DNA of 64,000 nucleotides from Planctomycetia bacterium (GTDB lineage Bacteria; Planctomycetota; Planctomycetia; Pirellulales; JACPPG01). The notes below the pieces were generated by a model. The model was given only the letters and a program-made list of their open reading frames with translations. It was not told the origin of the DNA and searched no databases. A program made the position numbers and the translations under genes. Positions within the stretch are counted from its first letter, which is position 1; every line of letters starts with the position of its first letter. The stretch covers positions 124,001 to 188,000 of the forward strand of contig JACPPG010000044.1 in the NCBI GenBank assembly GCA_016191115.1, given 5' to 3'. Below are positions 43,843 through 52,877 of this stretch, one piece after another.

Positions 43843-44595
43843 ATGCGCAACAGAGTCAAGATCGCCGGCTTCATTTTGGGTTCCGCGGCGACCGTGGTCG
43901 TCCTAGTGGCCGGATCGCTCTTGCTGGCCGCGCGGCACGTGCCCGCGTTCTACGCCGAAGCGCTTTGCGCGCTCCCCGAGGTTCAGCACCAGGCCAGCGA
44001 CGAGCTGCTCGCCGGCGCCACGGCGCTGTCGAGCAGCGCCCGCCGCCGCGGACCGTGGTACGCGCTGTTTACCGAGGAGCAGATCAACGGCTGGCTGGCC
44101 GTCGACCTGGTGCGCAACCACGCCGAGCTACTGCCCGAGGGCTTTGTCGACCCGCGGGTCCGCATCGAGGCGGGGCGGGCCAGGATCGCCTGCGGGTATC
44201 GCCAGGCGGCGGTGTCGACCGTCCTTTCGATCAGCGTCGACTTGTATTTGGCCGAGCCCAATTGCGTCGCCCTGCGTTTCGAGGGGGCGCGGGCGGGGGC
44301 GCTGCCGGTGCCCATGACCACGCTTGTCGAAGGCGTGGCCCACGCGGCCGAGCGATTGAACCTGCGCGTGCGATGGCGGCAGGCCGGCGGCGACCCGGTG
44401 GCGCTGGTCAGCCTTCCGACGGCACACGACGAGAAGAACGTCCTGAAGCTGGATGCCCTGCGGCTTCGCGATCGGGAGTTGTACCTGGCGGGCCGTACTG
44501 AACCGGTCGCGCCGGTGGAATCGCCGAGCGCGACCCCCGATACTCCTCAACCGGCCGTTGCCGAGCGGCCGGCGACGAACGTGACGGTCCAATGA
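43843..44595 (+). CDS. Membrane-anchored hypothetical protein
   Basis: 250 residues from ATG 43843 (MRNRVKIAGFILGSAATVVVL). A single N-terminal transmembrane segment (residues 7-30) follows a basic start, so the rest probably faces outward. The soluble part (YALFTEEQINGWLAVDLVRNHAELLPEGFVDPRVRIEAGRARIACGYR) looks like a lipid-binding or LEA-like beta domain, with repeated R-V/I-R-I strands. The C-terminal 40 residues are Pro/Ala/Thr-rich and disordered. A longer upstream frame through two palindromes is rejected. The 3' end overlaps the convergent phosphoesterase-like gene by 49 bases. The family is unrecognised; a role at the membrane surface is inferred only from topology. Confidence 0.75.
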   Translation: MRNRVKIAGFILGSAATVVVLVAGSLLLAARHVPAFYAEALCALPEVQHQASDELLAGATALSSSARRRGPWYALFTEEQINGWLAVDLVRNHAELLPEGFVDPRVRIEAGRARIACGYRQAAVSTVLSISVDLYLAEPNCVALRFEGARAGALPVPMTTLVEGVAHAAERLNLRVRWRQAGGDPVALVSLPTAHDEKNVLKLDALRLRDRELYLAGRTEPVAPVESPSATPDTPQPAVAERPATNVTVQ

Positions 44596-44951
44596 CCCGC
44601 CGCGGGCGAGCGGGCCAAGTGCACTTGCCCGCATAGGCGTTGACCGGCAACATCGACACGGATCTCATTCGCCTCCCATCGCACGATGTGGCACGTCCCG
44701 CGATCCCACCGCGCGACGACGCCGCGGCCACCTGAAATAGGTCCCTCATAGTCAAGATAGGCAAGGCGGTGGTCAGCCAGCGGTTCGGCGCGAACTATCA
44801 GCCCGTCGGCCGGTTCCCGGTCGAGTGCCCAGGTTCGTAGCGTGCCTTCGACTTCGAGCATGAAGTCCCAGTGAAGGGCGCGGGGGTTGCCCGGCGGCAG
44901 CTCGTGCCGGAGGACGACGAACCGGGTCGGTGACTGTGGCGTGGCGTTCAT
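44547..44951 (-). CDS. Standalone LigD 3'-phosphoesterase-like protein
   Basis: 134 residues. The sequence follows the phosphoesterase (PE) domain that heads multidomain LigD ligases: FVVLRHELPP..LHWDFMLEVEGTLRTWALDREP (first His, second His and Asp metal ligands) and then YLDYEGPISGGRGVVARWDRGTC. In LigD this domain trims 3'-ribonucleotides and phosphates at DNA ends in non-homologous end joining. Here it is alone, with no ligase, polymerase or Ku gene nearby, so the substrate is uncertain. Start ATG 44951 places the conserved RH motif at about residue 15. The 3' end overlaps the convergent membrane protein by 49 bases. Confidence 0.82.
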   Translation of the reverse strand: MNATPQSPTRFVVLRHELPPGNPRALHWDFMLEVEGTLRTWALDREPADGLIVRAEPLADHRLAYLDYEGPISGGRGVVARWDRGTCHIVRWEANEIRVDVAGQRLCGQVHLARSPAAGHWTVTFVAGRSATAG

Positions 44952-45101
44952 GGAAATCAGCCCTCCCCGCTGATCGAGGTTTTTCGCAAGAATTTTCTTG
45001 GCAACGGGTCCGACTTTCGCTATTCTATCCCCCGGTCTGCGGGCCGGTCCGCAGTCGGCAGTCGTGTTATGTTCGTCAGGCGCTCAAATAAGGAAACGCC
45101 A

Positions 45102-45761
45102 ATGAAGGCATATGGATTCGCGTGTTGCACGGCAGCAGCCGCCTGCTTTTCTCTCGTGGCGCAAACGTCTCAAGCCACGATCACGACCTATACGGTCTCG
45201 GCCGACTACTTCGCGGCGCTGGGCAGCCCGCCCACCTTCCTGGAAGACTACGAAGCCGATCCCCCCAACACGACGTTCGGCGACGGCCTTTACCACGGGC
45301 TAACGTATGTCTTCCCGGCTGAAGTGCTGGGCCGGATTGACGACAACTTCAACAGGATCGACTTTCAAAGCCTGGCTGCCGAGCGCGGCGGCGGCCCGAG
45401 CAATCCGGGCTTTTTCTTCGCGGAAGAGAGCATCTTCGTCACGTTTCCCGAGCCCGTGCTGGCGGCCGGCGTTTTCATCAATGCCGACGAAGGGAGTGAC
45501 GAGTATTTCCTTGGCGTGGCCTCGCTCTCGGCGGCCGTCGCGACAAGCGGCACCTTCGACCCCGACTTCGGGCTGTACTTCGTCGGCCTGATTTCGGACA
45601 CGCCCTTTACGACGATCGAGATCGGGGCGGGCGTCGATGCGCCGAGCGGCTGGAACATCGACAACCTCACGTATCAAGGCGTTCCCGAGCCGGCGACGTG
45701 CGGATTGCTCGTGCTGGGGGCCCTGTGCCTGGCGGCGGGTCGTCGCTGGCGCCGCGCGTAG
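45102..45761 (+). CDS. PEP-CTERM sorting-domain protein
   Basis: 219 residues from ATG 45102 (MKAYGFACCTAAAACFSLVA), with AAGGA seven bases upstream; an earlier ATG lies before the ribosome site. An N-terminal signal peptide (to about ATA) and a C-terminal VPEPATCGLLVLGALCLAAG followed by RRWRRA are the two halves of a PEP-CTERM export signal. Exosortase processes this tail and moves the protein to the surface or extracellular matrix. The mature part is acidic, rich in Gly and aromatic residues, with beta-sandwich-like strands (YFLGVASLSAAVATSGTF, GWNIDNLTY). No catalytic motif. The gene is alone; no exosortase gene is in the window. Confidence 0.92.
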   Translation: MKAYGFACCTAAAACFSLVAQTSQATITTYTVSADYFAALGSPPTFLEDYEADPPNTTFGDGLYHGLTYVFPAEVLGRIDDNFNRIDFQSLAAERGGGPSNPGFFFAEESIFVTFPEPVLAAGVFINADEGSDEYFLGVASLSAAVATSGTFDPDFGLYFVGLISDTPFTTIEIGAGVDAPSGWNIDNLTYQGVPEPATCGLLVLGALCLAAGRRWRRA

Positions 45762-45833
45762 AGTGCGCGGGGCGAATAACCGCAGCTTCGCGTTCGGTGC
45801 GCTGCTGGCTCGCCCCGCAGTGCGCCTGCTGTG

Positions 45834-48326
45834 CTATTCCGCGAACACCGTGGTCGATTCCTGTTGCGTAGTGCCCGCGGGCAGGCCTGCGCTTGTTGCT
45901 TGGGCGGTGAACGTCAATTGCCCCGGCCGATCGGCCCGCGCGCGGATTTGATACGTGAGCGTCTCGCCGGGCTTGAGTTCCGCTACTGGGTCGAAGCGAA
46001 TCGTTTTTCCCGCGATCTGGCCGCGCGACGGCCCGGACGTGCCGACGACCGAGGGCGTCATCTCGGCTGGCACCGTGGCCACAAGCGCCACCTGCCGATC
46101 GGGAGCCGCGCCGGCGTTCGTGATTTTGACTTCATACGTCGTCTCGCGGCCGACGCTTACCGGGTCGCCAATGTCGGCGATGGTCATGCCGAGCCGCGCG
46201 GCGGCCGCGGGCGGCGGCGGTGCGGCTGCCGCGTCGGGGACGATCTCAAGGCACGCGTCGGAACTGTTGCGTGCGCCCTCGGCGGTGGCGATGGTTGCGC
46301 GAACGCATGCGCGGGCGGCCGCGGCAACGCAGCGACATTGGACGCGGAACGTGACATTCTGTCCGGCCGGCAACGACCCCACGACCCACACGAGATCCTC
46401 GCCCACCCACTCGTAGCCTTGGTCCGCGTTGGCCGGTTCAAGTCCTCGATCGAAGCGGCACGCCAGCCGGAGCTGCGTGACCGGGGCCCGGCCGGTGTTG
46501 GTGATCTGGACGGCGAAATCGGCCATCCGTCCGACGGTCGCGCGGGTCGGCCCGGACGTTTTGACGGCAACGGCCGCGGCGGCACCCGCCGCTGCGCCCG
46601 GCGGCGGCGTAGCCGTGCTCGGCGGCGCGGGCGCGGCGGGCGCGCCTGGCACTACCGCCCCCGGGGCGCCGGCAGCGGTCGCCACGACGCAGGCCGTTGC
46701 CCGCGCCTGGACGACCCCGCCGCTGACGATCTCGATGTTGTTGCACAATTGGCCGGCCCGGGTCACCCGCAAGGGCGCGATGATGTCGCGCGATTCGCCG
46801 GCGGCAAGGGGCGGGTCGATGTCGCGCTCGATGTGGTCGGCGCCGGTTGTGTGTTCGAGCCCCGCGTCAAATCGATCGACGATCACCAGGCCCGAGGCGG
46901 GCGCGGTCCCGCGGTTGGTGACGGTGGCCACGAACTCGATGTCCTGGCCCACGACGGCGGTCCGCGGCCCCGTCATGGTCAGCGTCAACGACTGCGTGGG
47001 CACGGCCGTGCCGGTGACCGTGGTCGTCGCGCACGATTGCGCCGAGACGCCGTCGGCCGCCGTTAGCGTAGCGCAATTGCTGATCGTGGCCGCACGGTCG
47101 GCGCGGAAGTCGATCGTGATCGCTTGCGCTTGTCCTGCCCCGATGTCGCCCAGGCGATACTCGAGCCGGCCGCCTTGCGCCTGGGCGGGCGGATTGCTGC
47201 TGATAAAGGTCAACCCCGCTGGCACCGGATTGGTTACCGCGACCTGGCGGGCCGAGAGCGCCCCGACGTTGGCGACTTCGACGCGATACTCGACCGTCGA
47301 GCCGACCGTGGCCTGCACGGGGCCCGTCGTGCGCAGCGTCAGGCTGCCGGCCGTGCTCCACGTTTTTTGCGTAGTGCCGTTGGCGACGGTCAATCGCTGT
47401 CCGTAGCTGCCGCTCAAGTCGGCAGGCCGGATAATCTGGATGGCGATATTATTCGTGCCGGGCGCCGGCTGCTGCTCGAAGATCTCGGCGCTGGCCTGCC
47501 CCAGGGCGTTGGTGGGCACCTCGACGACCGACCCGCCGTCTGGGGCGAACCCGGCTGCCGGTCCGCCGGTGATCTCATAGCGGACGATCCAGCCCACGAG
47601 CGGCGTGCCATCGCTGCGCCGGGTCATCGTGGTGGTGAACACGTGCCGGCCGCCGACCGGGTTATTGGCCGGCGGCGGGAAGGCCCATTGCGCGTCGACC
47701 CAGTAGATCGTGGCTGTCTGCTGCCGCTTGCCCCATTCGTAGACGCTGGGTGCGTAGGCGGTCACGTGGCTTGTTCCCTCGACCGGCGAAGTCACGCTGA
47801 CCCACGCCTGTCCGCGTTGCACCGGGACGTCATCGGTCGGCGTGGGCGTGCCGCGCGTCAGCGCCACGTAGCGCGTCGAAGTGGCGCCAACGACGTACGA
47901 GTTGTCGACCTTATGCGGCGCCTCGCGGGGGCGGATCACGGCGTCGAGAACGCCGCGGCGTTCCACGGTGACGAACTGTCCGACGCCACCGGGCGCGAGC
48001 ATCCATTCGACGCGCTCGTTGGCCCACATGTTGCCGTCCGGTCCGCAGACCGTGCCGACGAGCACGACCTCGGCGCCGACCGGCGCGATGACCTTGGCGG
48101 GGGCAACCGCAACGCACATCATGTTCTTGTGCGTCGGACAGCCGGGATCCGGTTTGAGCGGGGGATTGCGGGGCGGATCGCAAATTAGAACGTGGCGGCC
48201 CGTGGGGTCGATCCGCGGGATCGTGCAGTACGCGCAGCCGGCGGCGCTTGCGGCGCAAAGCGCTAGCGCCGCCAGAAGTCGCCACGGTGCCGGGGCGTAT
48301 CGATGCACGACGGAGGTGTCCTCCAT
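45834..48326 (-). CDS. DUF11-repeat lipoprotein
   Basis: 830 residues from ATG 48326 (MEDTSVVHRYAPAPWRLL). A lipoprotein signal (LLAALALCAASAAGC, Cys at about residue 31) anchors it in the envelope. Residues about 55-300 form Ig-like beta domains (VAVAPAKVIAPVGAEVVLVG). Four DUF11 repeats follow at roughly 329, 445, 585 and 712, each with the pattern TVGxxxEYxVxVxNxG followed by a VPAGL-type turn, for example GSTVEYRVEVANVGALSARQVAVTNPVP. Repeats 2 and 3 are joined by a Pro/Ala/Thr-rich linker (PAAPAPPSTATPPPGAAAG). DUF11 stretches are common in large planctomycete cell-surface proteins; they likely act as spacers or adhesive modules. It is preceded by a 342-bp gap containing a terminator. 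Confidence 0.9.
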   Translation of the reverse strand: MEDTSVVHRYAPAPWRLLAALALCAASAAGCAYCTIPRIDPTGRHVLICDPPRNPPLKPDPGCPTHKNMMCVAVAPAKVIAPVGAEVVLVGTVCGPDGNMWANERVEWMLAPGGVGQFVTVERRGVLDAVIRPREAPHKVDNSYVVGATSTRYVALTRGTPTPTDDVPVQRGQAWVSVTSPVEGTSHVTAYAPSVYEWGKRQQTATIYWVDAQWAFPPPANNPVGGRHVFTTTMTRRSDGTPLVGWIVRYEITGGPAAGFAPDGGSVVEVPTNALGQASAEIFEQQPAPGTNNIAIQIIRPADLSGSYGQRLTVANGTTQKTWSTAGSLTLRTTGPVQATVGSTVEYRVEVANVGALSARQVAVTNPVPAGLTFISSNPPAQAQGGRLEYRLGDIGAGQAQAITIDFRADRAATISNCATLTAADGVSAQSCATTTVTGTAVPTQSLTLTMTGPRTAVVGQDIEFVATVTNRGTAPASGLVIVDRFDAGLEHTTGADHIERDIDPPLAAGESRDIIAPLRVTRAGQLCNNIEIVSGGVVQARATACVVATAAGAPGAVVPGAPAAPAPPSTATPPPGAAAGAAAAVAVKTSGPTRATVGRMADFAVQITNTGRAPVTQLRLACRFDRGLEPANADQGYEWVGEDLVWVVGSLPAGQNVTFRVQCRCVAAAARACVRATIATAEGARNSSDACLEIVPDAAAAPPPPAAAARLGMTIADIGDPVSVGRETTYEVKITNAGAAPDRQVALVATVPAEMTPSVVGTSGPSRGQIAGKTIRFDPVAELKPGETLTYQIRARADRPGQLTFTAQATSAGLPAGTTQQESTTVFAE

Positions 48327-48564
48327 GGCGCGCCTGCCGCGAGCGGTATGGCGGTCGCGAAAGCGCGTGCGGCCGAGCGTCTGTAAAAAGAACCGGCCTG
48401 GATAAAACGTAGCATGCGAAATGGCAACATGGGGTCTTTCTTCAACGTATGCCGTTGACGAATAGCAACGCCTCAGGACGATCGTTACGACCGGTGCGAA
48501 CGGAAGAACGAAGGGCTGGAGATGGTCTGAAATGGTGTGCCAGTGGGACTCCACGCGAATGAAA

Positions 48565-48619
48565 GAGCCCTCGATCGAGACACCAACCGCGCTGGCGGTT
48601 GTCGCTCGCTCGAGGGCTC
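48565..48619 (-). terminator. Strong hairpin terminator of the 48669-49577 gene
   Basis: On the minus strand GAGCCCTCGAGCGAGCGACA pairs across a CAGC loop with the complementary arm ending GATCGAGGGCTC, then TTTC. It lies 50 bases past the stop of the thioredoxin-like gene. The rest of the 48327-48668 gap, which also holds the DUF11 gene promoter, contains no gene. Confidence 0.75.
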
Positions 48620-48668
48620 GGCGCTGGCTCGTTTTTCCTGTGGCAGCCGGATTGCGACGTACGGCGCT

Positions 48669-49577
48669 TCAATACCGGTTGCCGAAGATTCCCGTAGCAT
48701 ACCAGATGCCGTTCGCGCCGCGCTCGATGTCGTACGCAAACCGTGGCTGGGAACTTTTGACCGCCCCCCAATGGCCGGGGGACTGGCGCCAGCTATGCAC
48801 GCAGTCGACCGCCGCGTCCATGAGGTTCTCCTGCGGCCAGCTCTCGGCCACGACCTCCTGCGCCCGCAACCCGAACGGCAGCAGCCGACCGATCCTGTGG
48901 AAACGGTACTCCCAATGGTGGTGGCCCTGCAACCGTATGCGGGCCTGGTACCGGGAATGCTGCTTCGCTTCCTGCACCAAATGGGGGTCCAGATCCCCCT
49001 TAGTGCTGGCCGGCGCTTCCGGATGGATTCGCACGGCAAAAACCATCGCGCGCTGTGTGAGCGTGCCGGGGGGGAGGTCGAGCACAACCGCCAGGTGTTC
49101 AGGCCGGTAACGATAGTACTTGCCGCTTGCAAACGGCAGCGTTGTGACGACGTATCCGTATTGCTCCGCTCCTACGCTGGCGAAGTCGATCATCACGATT
49201 CCTTCGTGCTTTTCCATCTCAGCAAACGCCGGGTGGTCCAACAGTGGCATCTCTTGACCCTCGGCTGTGCTCCGCGCGTCGAGCGGCAGGCGCAATAAGA
49301 CAAACTCCGCCAGGCGACTGTCGAGTCCACGTTCGGCGATTTCGCGATCGAGTCGCTGTGTCTCCCGCGGGCGGCCCGGATCGTGGAAATGGATGAGCAG
49401 CATCCGTTCCTGTTCCTTTGCCTGGCGCATGCCCTCGCCGTAGTTGGCTTGCCACACGAGCTGCGCGGCGGATGCGGCGCCAGCGCTGGGCGGCGTCTCC
49501 GCTTTCTCACCGGCCGCGGCGCACGAAACGTAAAGCAAAGCAACGAGCCCCACGGACTGAACAAACAAACGCGTCAT
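48669..49577 (-). CDS. Secreted protein with a thioredoxin-like N-terminal half
   Basis: 302 residues from ATG 49577 (MTRLFVQSVGLVALLYVSC), with GGAGGGAACC just upstream; a longer frame upstream is rejected. Residues 1-22 are a signal peptide, cleaved near AAAGEK. The mature part begins QANYGEGMRQAKEQERMLLIHFHDPGRPRE, the pattern of thioredoxin-like domains, but the CxxC pair is absent and reads HDPGRP. The second half (YVVTTLPFASGKYYRYRPEHLAVVLDLP, HWEYRFHRIGRLLPFG) is of unknown fold. Enzymatic disulfide chemistry is unlikely. It is divergent from the next gene across 383 bp. A planctomycete-type hypothetical; a strong terminator ends it. Confidence 0.8.
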   Translation of the reverse strand: MTRLFVQSVGLVALLYVSCAAAGEKAETPPSAGAASAAQLVWQANYGEGMRQAKEQERMLLIHFHDPGRPRETQRLDREIAERGLDSRLAEFVLLRLPLDARSTAEGQEMPLLDHPAFAEMEKHEGIVMIDFASVGAEQYGYVVTTLPFASGKYYRYRPEHLAVVLDLPPGTLTQRAMVFAVRIHPEAPASTKGDLDPHLVQEAKQHSRYQARIRLQGHHHWEYRFHRIGRLLPFGLRAQEVVAESWPQENLMDAAVDCVHSWRQSPGHWGAVKSSQPRFAYDIERGANGIWYATGIFGNRY

Positions 49578-49960
49578 GGGTTCCCTCCTGGCTGGCCGAT
49601 CGAGGTGACTTGCTTCGGCCCGGTTAGCACTCACTGCTAGCGGTTTGGCGAAGCGACAAGGGTTTCTCCGGCCGGGTGTGTCCGGCTCTTTCGTGAGCGG
49701 GGGGGGGCGTGCGAGCTCGGCGCGAAACAAGCGGCCGCCGAGTGCGCTCTTAGGTGGGTACCAACCGCCAGAACCGGCTGTATCGATTGCGCGGTCTGGG
49801 ATTAACTGGTGTATCAGGTCGACTGCGCAGAATCAACCGTCTGCGAAAGAGAATCCTCAGATCGACGCAACTTGTTTGGGTGGCTTTATTTCGCGCTTCC
49901 TGGTATTACAGCGTTATTGTTTTCCAGGTCGAAAGCGCGCCAAAAAAGGCGAGGTGTCTC
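49578..49960. other. Divergent intergenic region
   Basis: 383 bp between two divergently transcribed exported-protein genes. It must hold both promoters, but none can be identified. It includes a G-run (GGGGGGGGCG near 49700). No repeat family or gene was seen. Confidence 0.4.
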
Positions 49961-51928
49961 ATGCTGCACGCCGTCGTACGGACTGCGCCCTGGATTGCTC
50001 CGGTAATTCTTTTGACATCAACGTGTTATGCCCAGAAAGACCAGGGCAGCGGCGCCCCGCGTCCGGCCCCGGCTTCACAAGAAGGCGTGCAGCAGTCCGC
50101 ATCGCTTGAGCAGTTGCCGGCACTGGCCGTGCAGGCGAAGGGCCAATTCCGCGCGATGACCGCGGCCGACGTCCAATCGGCCCGGGGCAGGCTTGAGCAA
50201 GCCCGCGCGAAGCTGGAACGCTTCCTGGGACGCGGCGCCGCGGCAAAGGGGTGGCGGCGCTATCTCGATCTGGATTCGCTCGACGCACAATTGAAGGCGG
50301 GCAGCGAAGCGGCGGAAGCGCCCCTGGTCGCGACCCTGCGGCAATTTCGCACCGATCAGGCCGGTCTGGAGCGCGCGGAATTCACGAAGGTCGCCGCGGT
50401 GCTGGCTGACTACCTGGCCACGCTGGGGCAAGCCCGCGATCCAAATGCCAAGGCGTCCTACGACGCGCGGTTGGACCAACTATCCACGAGCCTCGCGGCG
50501 TACGCGAAAACGCCGTCGAGCGAGGAGCTGAAGAAGATCGGCGCGGAACTCGACTGGCTCGACGTGCGGCACCAGGCGCAGCCGCTCGTGGAATCGATCA
50601 AGAGCCAGTTGTCGCAGCCGAACTTGATCGTCACAGCGCGCGGCGACTTCCTGGCCACGGGGCTCAACCGCCATGTTGACGACTCCGATCCGGTGCGCGA
50701 CACCATCCTGGGAACTAGCATCCGCGGAACGGGGCGCACCCAGGCCAAGGTGTCTTTTCGTTTGATCCCGAACTCGGAACGGGCCCTGCTCGAAGCCACG
50801 CTGTCGGGTGTGAATCGCGCGCGGACCACGGGTTACAACGGTCCGGCCATCATTCATTCGGTCGGCACGACGCGGCTCACCGCCTCGCAGCGGCTGGCGA
50901 TCGACGACGACGGTCTGCACGGGCTGGCGACCACGGTCGACGCCGACACCGACTCCTCGATCACCGGCATCGGCTCGTCGAAGCGCGGGTTCGTCGGGTG
51001 CATCGTCAAGAAGGTGGCCAGCCAACGTGCCTCGCAGCAGCAGGGGCAGGCCGAGTCGATCGCATCCCAGCATGCGGAGAAGCGTCTCCGCACGCAGTTT
51101 GAGAAACAGATCGGCGCCGAGCTGGCCAAGGGCAATCGACAGTTTCAGGACCGCTTCCGCGGACCGCTCGTGCGGCGCGGCCAGCTTCCGATCCTGAAGT
51201 TCAGCACCACCGACCAGGAATTGCGGCTCGTCGCTCTGCAAGCCAAGGGCGCGCAACTGGGAGCCCAGGGGCCGGCGCCGCAAGCCTCCGGGAAATCGCA
51301 AATCTTGCTCCGCCTGCACGAATCGATGGCCAACAACTTTGCCGGCGGGACGCTCGCCGGGCAGACGATTGGCCAGAAGGAACTGGAAAAGTTCGCCATG
51401 GACTTCATGGGCGAAGTGCCCGAGAGGCTGAAGGACGATCCCGATAGAGAGCCTTGGTCGATTACCTTCGACGATGCCGAGCCGGTGACGTTCACCGTCG
51501 CCGAAGGCGGCTTTGCGTTGACCGGCCGCGGCAAGAAATACACTTCGGGCGACCGCTCCTATCCGGCCATGAACTTCACCGTACGATACAAAGTCGAGCC
51601 CTTGGGCAAAGGCGTCAAGGGGACGCGGATCGGCGACATCGAGATCTTCCCACCCGGGTTTGTGCCGGGTAGCGGCCGCTCGCTGTCGCTGCGGCACACG
51701 ACGCTGCGGCGGCTGATGATGCGCCGGCTGAGCAAGATTTTCGAGCCCGAGATCGTCAAGGACGAGGCCACGGAGCTGAAGGGGGAGTGGAAAACGGCCG
51801 GTCCGCTGGCGGTCACCGAGATCGCGGCCGATCGCGGCTGGCTGACGGTGGGCTGGAGCCAGGATCGCTCGTCATCTACGCTGGCGAAGGCACCCGTGCA
51901 GGCTCCCGAAGCGAAAGCGCCTCGCTAA
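49961..51928 (+). CDS. Secreted protein of unknown function
   Basis: 655 residues from ATG 49961 (MLHAVVRTAPWIAPVILL), with GAGG eight bases upstream. Residues 1-25 are a signal peptide. Residues about 60-210 are predicted alpha-helical with heptad-like Ala/Leu/Glu patterns (ADVQSARGRLEQARAKLERFL, LDAQLKAGSEAAEA). Residues about 215-370 are beta-rich (SQPNLIVTARGDFLATGLNR, VSFRLIPNSERALLEATLSG). The C-terminal part contains DAEPVTFTVAEGGFALTGRG and a cluster of basic residues, RRLMMRRLSKIF. No known enzyme motif is recognised. The repeated R-V-x-F-R-L strands suggest a beta-barrel-like or lipid-interacting portion. It is followed by a CACTGGC hairpin. The function is unknown. Confidence 0.8.
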   Translation: MLHAVVRTAPWIAPVILLTSTCYAQKDQGSGAPRPAPASQEGVQQSASLEQLPALAVQAKGQFRAMTAADVQSARGRLEQARAKLERFLGRGAAAKGWRRYLDLDSLDAQLKAGSEAAEAPLVATLRQFRTDQAGLERAEFTKVAAVLADYLATLGQARDPNAKASYDARLDQLSTSLAAYAKTPSSEELKKIGAELDWLDVRHQAQPLVESIKSQLSQPNLIVTARGDFLATGLNRHVDDSDPVRDTILGTSIRGTGRTQAKVSFRLIPNSERALLEATLSGVNRARTTGYNGPAIIHSVGTTRLTASQRLAIDDDGLHGLATTVDADTDSSITGIGSSKRGFVGCIVKKVASQRASQQQGQAESIASQHAEKRLRTQFEKQIGAELAKGNRQFQDRFRGPLVRRGQLPILKFSTTDQELRLVALQAKGAQLGAQGPAPQASGKSQILLRLHESMANNFAGGTLAGQTIGQKELEKFAMDFMGEVPERLKDDPDREPWSITFDDAEPVTFTVAEGGFALTGRGKKYTSGDRSYPAMNFTVRYKVEPLGKGVKGTRIGDIEIFPPGFVPGSGRSLSLRHTTLRRLMMRRLSKIFEPEIVKDEATELKGEWKTAGPLAVTEIAADRGWLTVGWSQDRSSSTLAKAPVQAPEAKAPR

Positions 51929-51952
51929 AATGGGAGCGCCTGAGAACTCACT

Positions 51953-52010
51953 GTGCCACTGGCTTCCCCAGTGCGCCGCAAAATCAGAACACTGGCGGAG
52001 CCAGTGGCAC
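51953..52010. repeat. GTGCCACTGGC..GCCAGTGGCAC hairpin
   Basis: GTGCCACTGGCTTCCCCAGTG (51953-51973) and CACTGGCGGAGCCAGTGGCAC (51990-52010) pair nearly perfectly. It belongs to the GCCACTGGCTTTGCCAGT family also seen after ilvC. It lies between two plus-strand genes and could reduce read-through. Confidence 0.7.
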
Positions 52011-52062
52011 ACAGAATCAGCCGCCTTTCCAAGACATTGACCGACGCCTTGATTGCCGCACC

Positions 52063-52539
52063 ATGACTCGCTACGTCGACATCGCCTTCGATTGCCTGCC
52101 GTTGCGGTCCGTCGGCCGGATGGACATCCCGATCGACGCCTCGCCGAAGTTTCGCGCCCGCTGCGAGCGGATCAAGCAGGCGCTGGCCAAGCACGGCTTT
52201 CACAACGCGTATTTTCTCTATAACGCCGCGTGTACGTTCCACCTGACGAATCAGGCGGACTTCGGCGCGATCGAATTCCGCTTCGAGGGGACGGCGCTCA
52301 CCGACGAAACGGACCAGAAGACCGTCCGCTGCGACCTGGAAGTGGAACTGCTGCGCGAGACGTGCGACTGGCTCACCGAGCCGGTCGTGGCCTGGTTCGC
52401 CGACAGCGTCCCGGTGGCCGTGCAAACGGAGTTCGATCGCTACATCGCCGCCGGCGATCTGAAGCAAACCATCGAGCGCGTCCAGCGCATCCAGGCGGAA
52501 AGCGATCAGCACGGCGGCTTCGTGGGCATGTACCTCTAG
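52063..52539 (+). CDS. Conserved hypothetical protein
   Basis: 158 residues from ATG 52063 (MTRYVDIAFDCLPLRSVGRM). The sequence is soluble with no signal peptide. It contains DIPIDASPKFRARCERIKQALAKHGFHNAYFLYNAACTFHLT and EIEFRFEGTALTDETDQ-type strands, giving an alpha/beta look. The C-terminal helix is TEFDRYIAAGDLKQTIERVQRI. Longer frames beginning in the preceding repeat are rejected because they cross it. The product probably is a small cytoplasmic protein; I do not recognise a family with a known role. It has a GC-rich third-position pattern like its neighbours, supporting real coding. It is convergent with the small gene at 52590. Confidence 0.75.
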   Translation: MTRYVDIAFDCLPLRSVGRMDIPIDASPKFRARCERIKQALAKHGFHNAYFLYNAACTFHLTNQADFGAIEFRFEGTALTDETDQKTVRCDLEVELLRETCDWLTEPVVAWFADSVPVAVQTEFDRYIAAGDLKQTIERVQRIQAESDQHGGFVGMYL

Positions 52540-52589
52540 GGCCGCGGCGTCGAGTCGTCAGGCGCGGGCCTGCTCGTCCCACGGTCCGA

Positions 52590-52877
52590 TCAGAAGAAGC
52601 CCCCGATCATGAGACCGATGTTCGACCCGCCCCCCGTGTCGGGAAAGTAGTCGCGGGCGGGCGTGATGCCGGTTCCCGGACGGCCAGTAGCGCGCCCCGA
52701 TTGCGCTTGGCCCAGCGCCTGGCTTCGCGCTTGTTGTCTCTCGGTCAACTTCGCCTTGTCGCGGTCGATCTGCCGCTGCCGCGAATCGCCAAGCTTTGAC
52801 TGAACCTTCTCGTTCGAGGCCCGGCGGGCCGCCAACGACGCCAGCCGTTGATTGAGTTGAGCCGGCGTCGTCAGCAT
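52590..52877 (-). CDS. Small hypothetical protein, possibly a frameshifted lipoprotein
   Basis: 95 residues from ATG 52877 (MLTTPAQLNQRLASLAARR), Gln/Arg-rich and helical, ending in a Gly-rich tail TGGGSNIGLMIGGFF. Just upstream, on the same strand, ATG 52939 opens MHDRLLILRLLAVAAILGC, a textbook lipoprotein signal, which then ends at a stop after CPTC because its frame is off by one. A single-base deletion near 52878 would rejoin the two as one lipoprotein gene. Whether the present sequence holds a true frameshift or a sequencing error cannot be told here. Otherwise the cytoplasmic version alone would be unusual. Confidence 0.45.
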   Translation of the reverse strand: MLTTPAQLNQRLASLAARRASNEKVQSKLGDSRQRQIDRDKAKLTERQQARSQALGQAQSGRATGRPGTGITPARDYFPDTGGGSNIGLMIGGFF

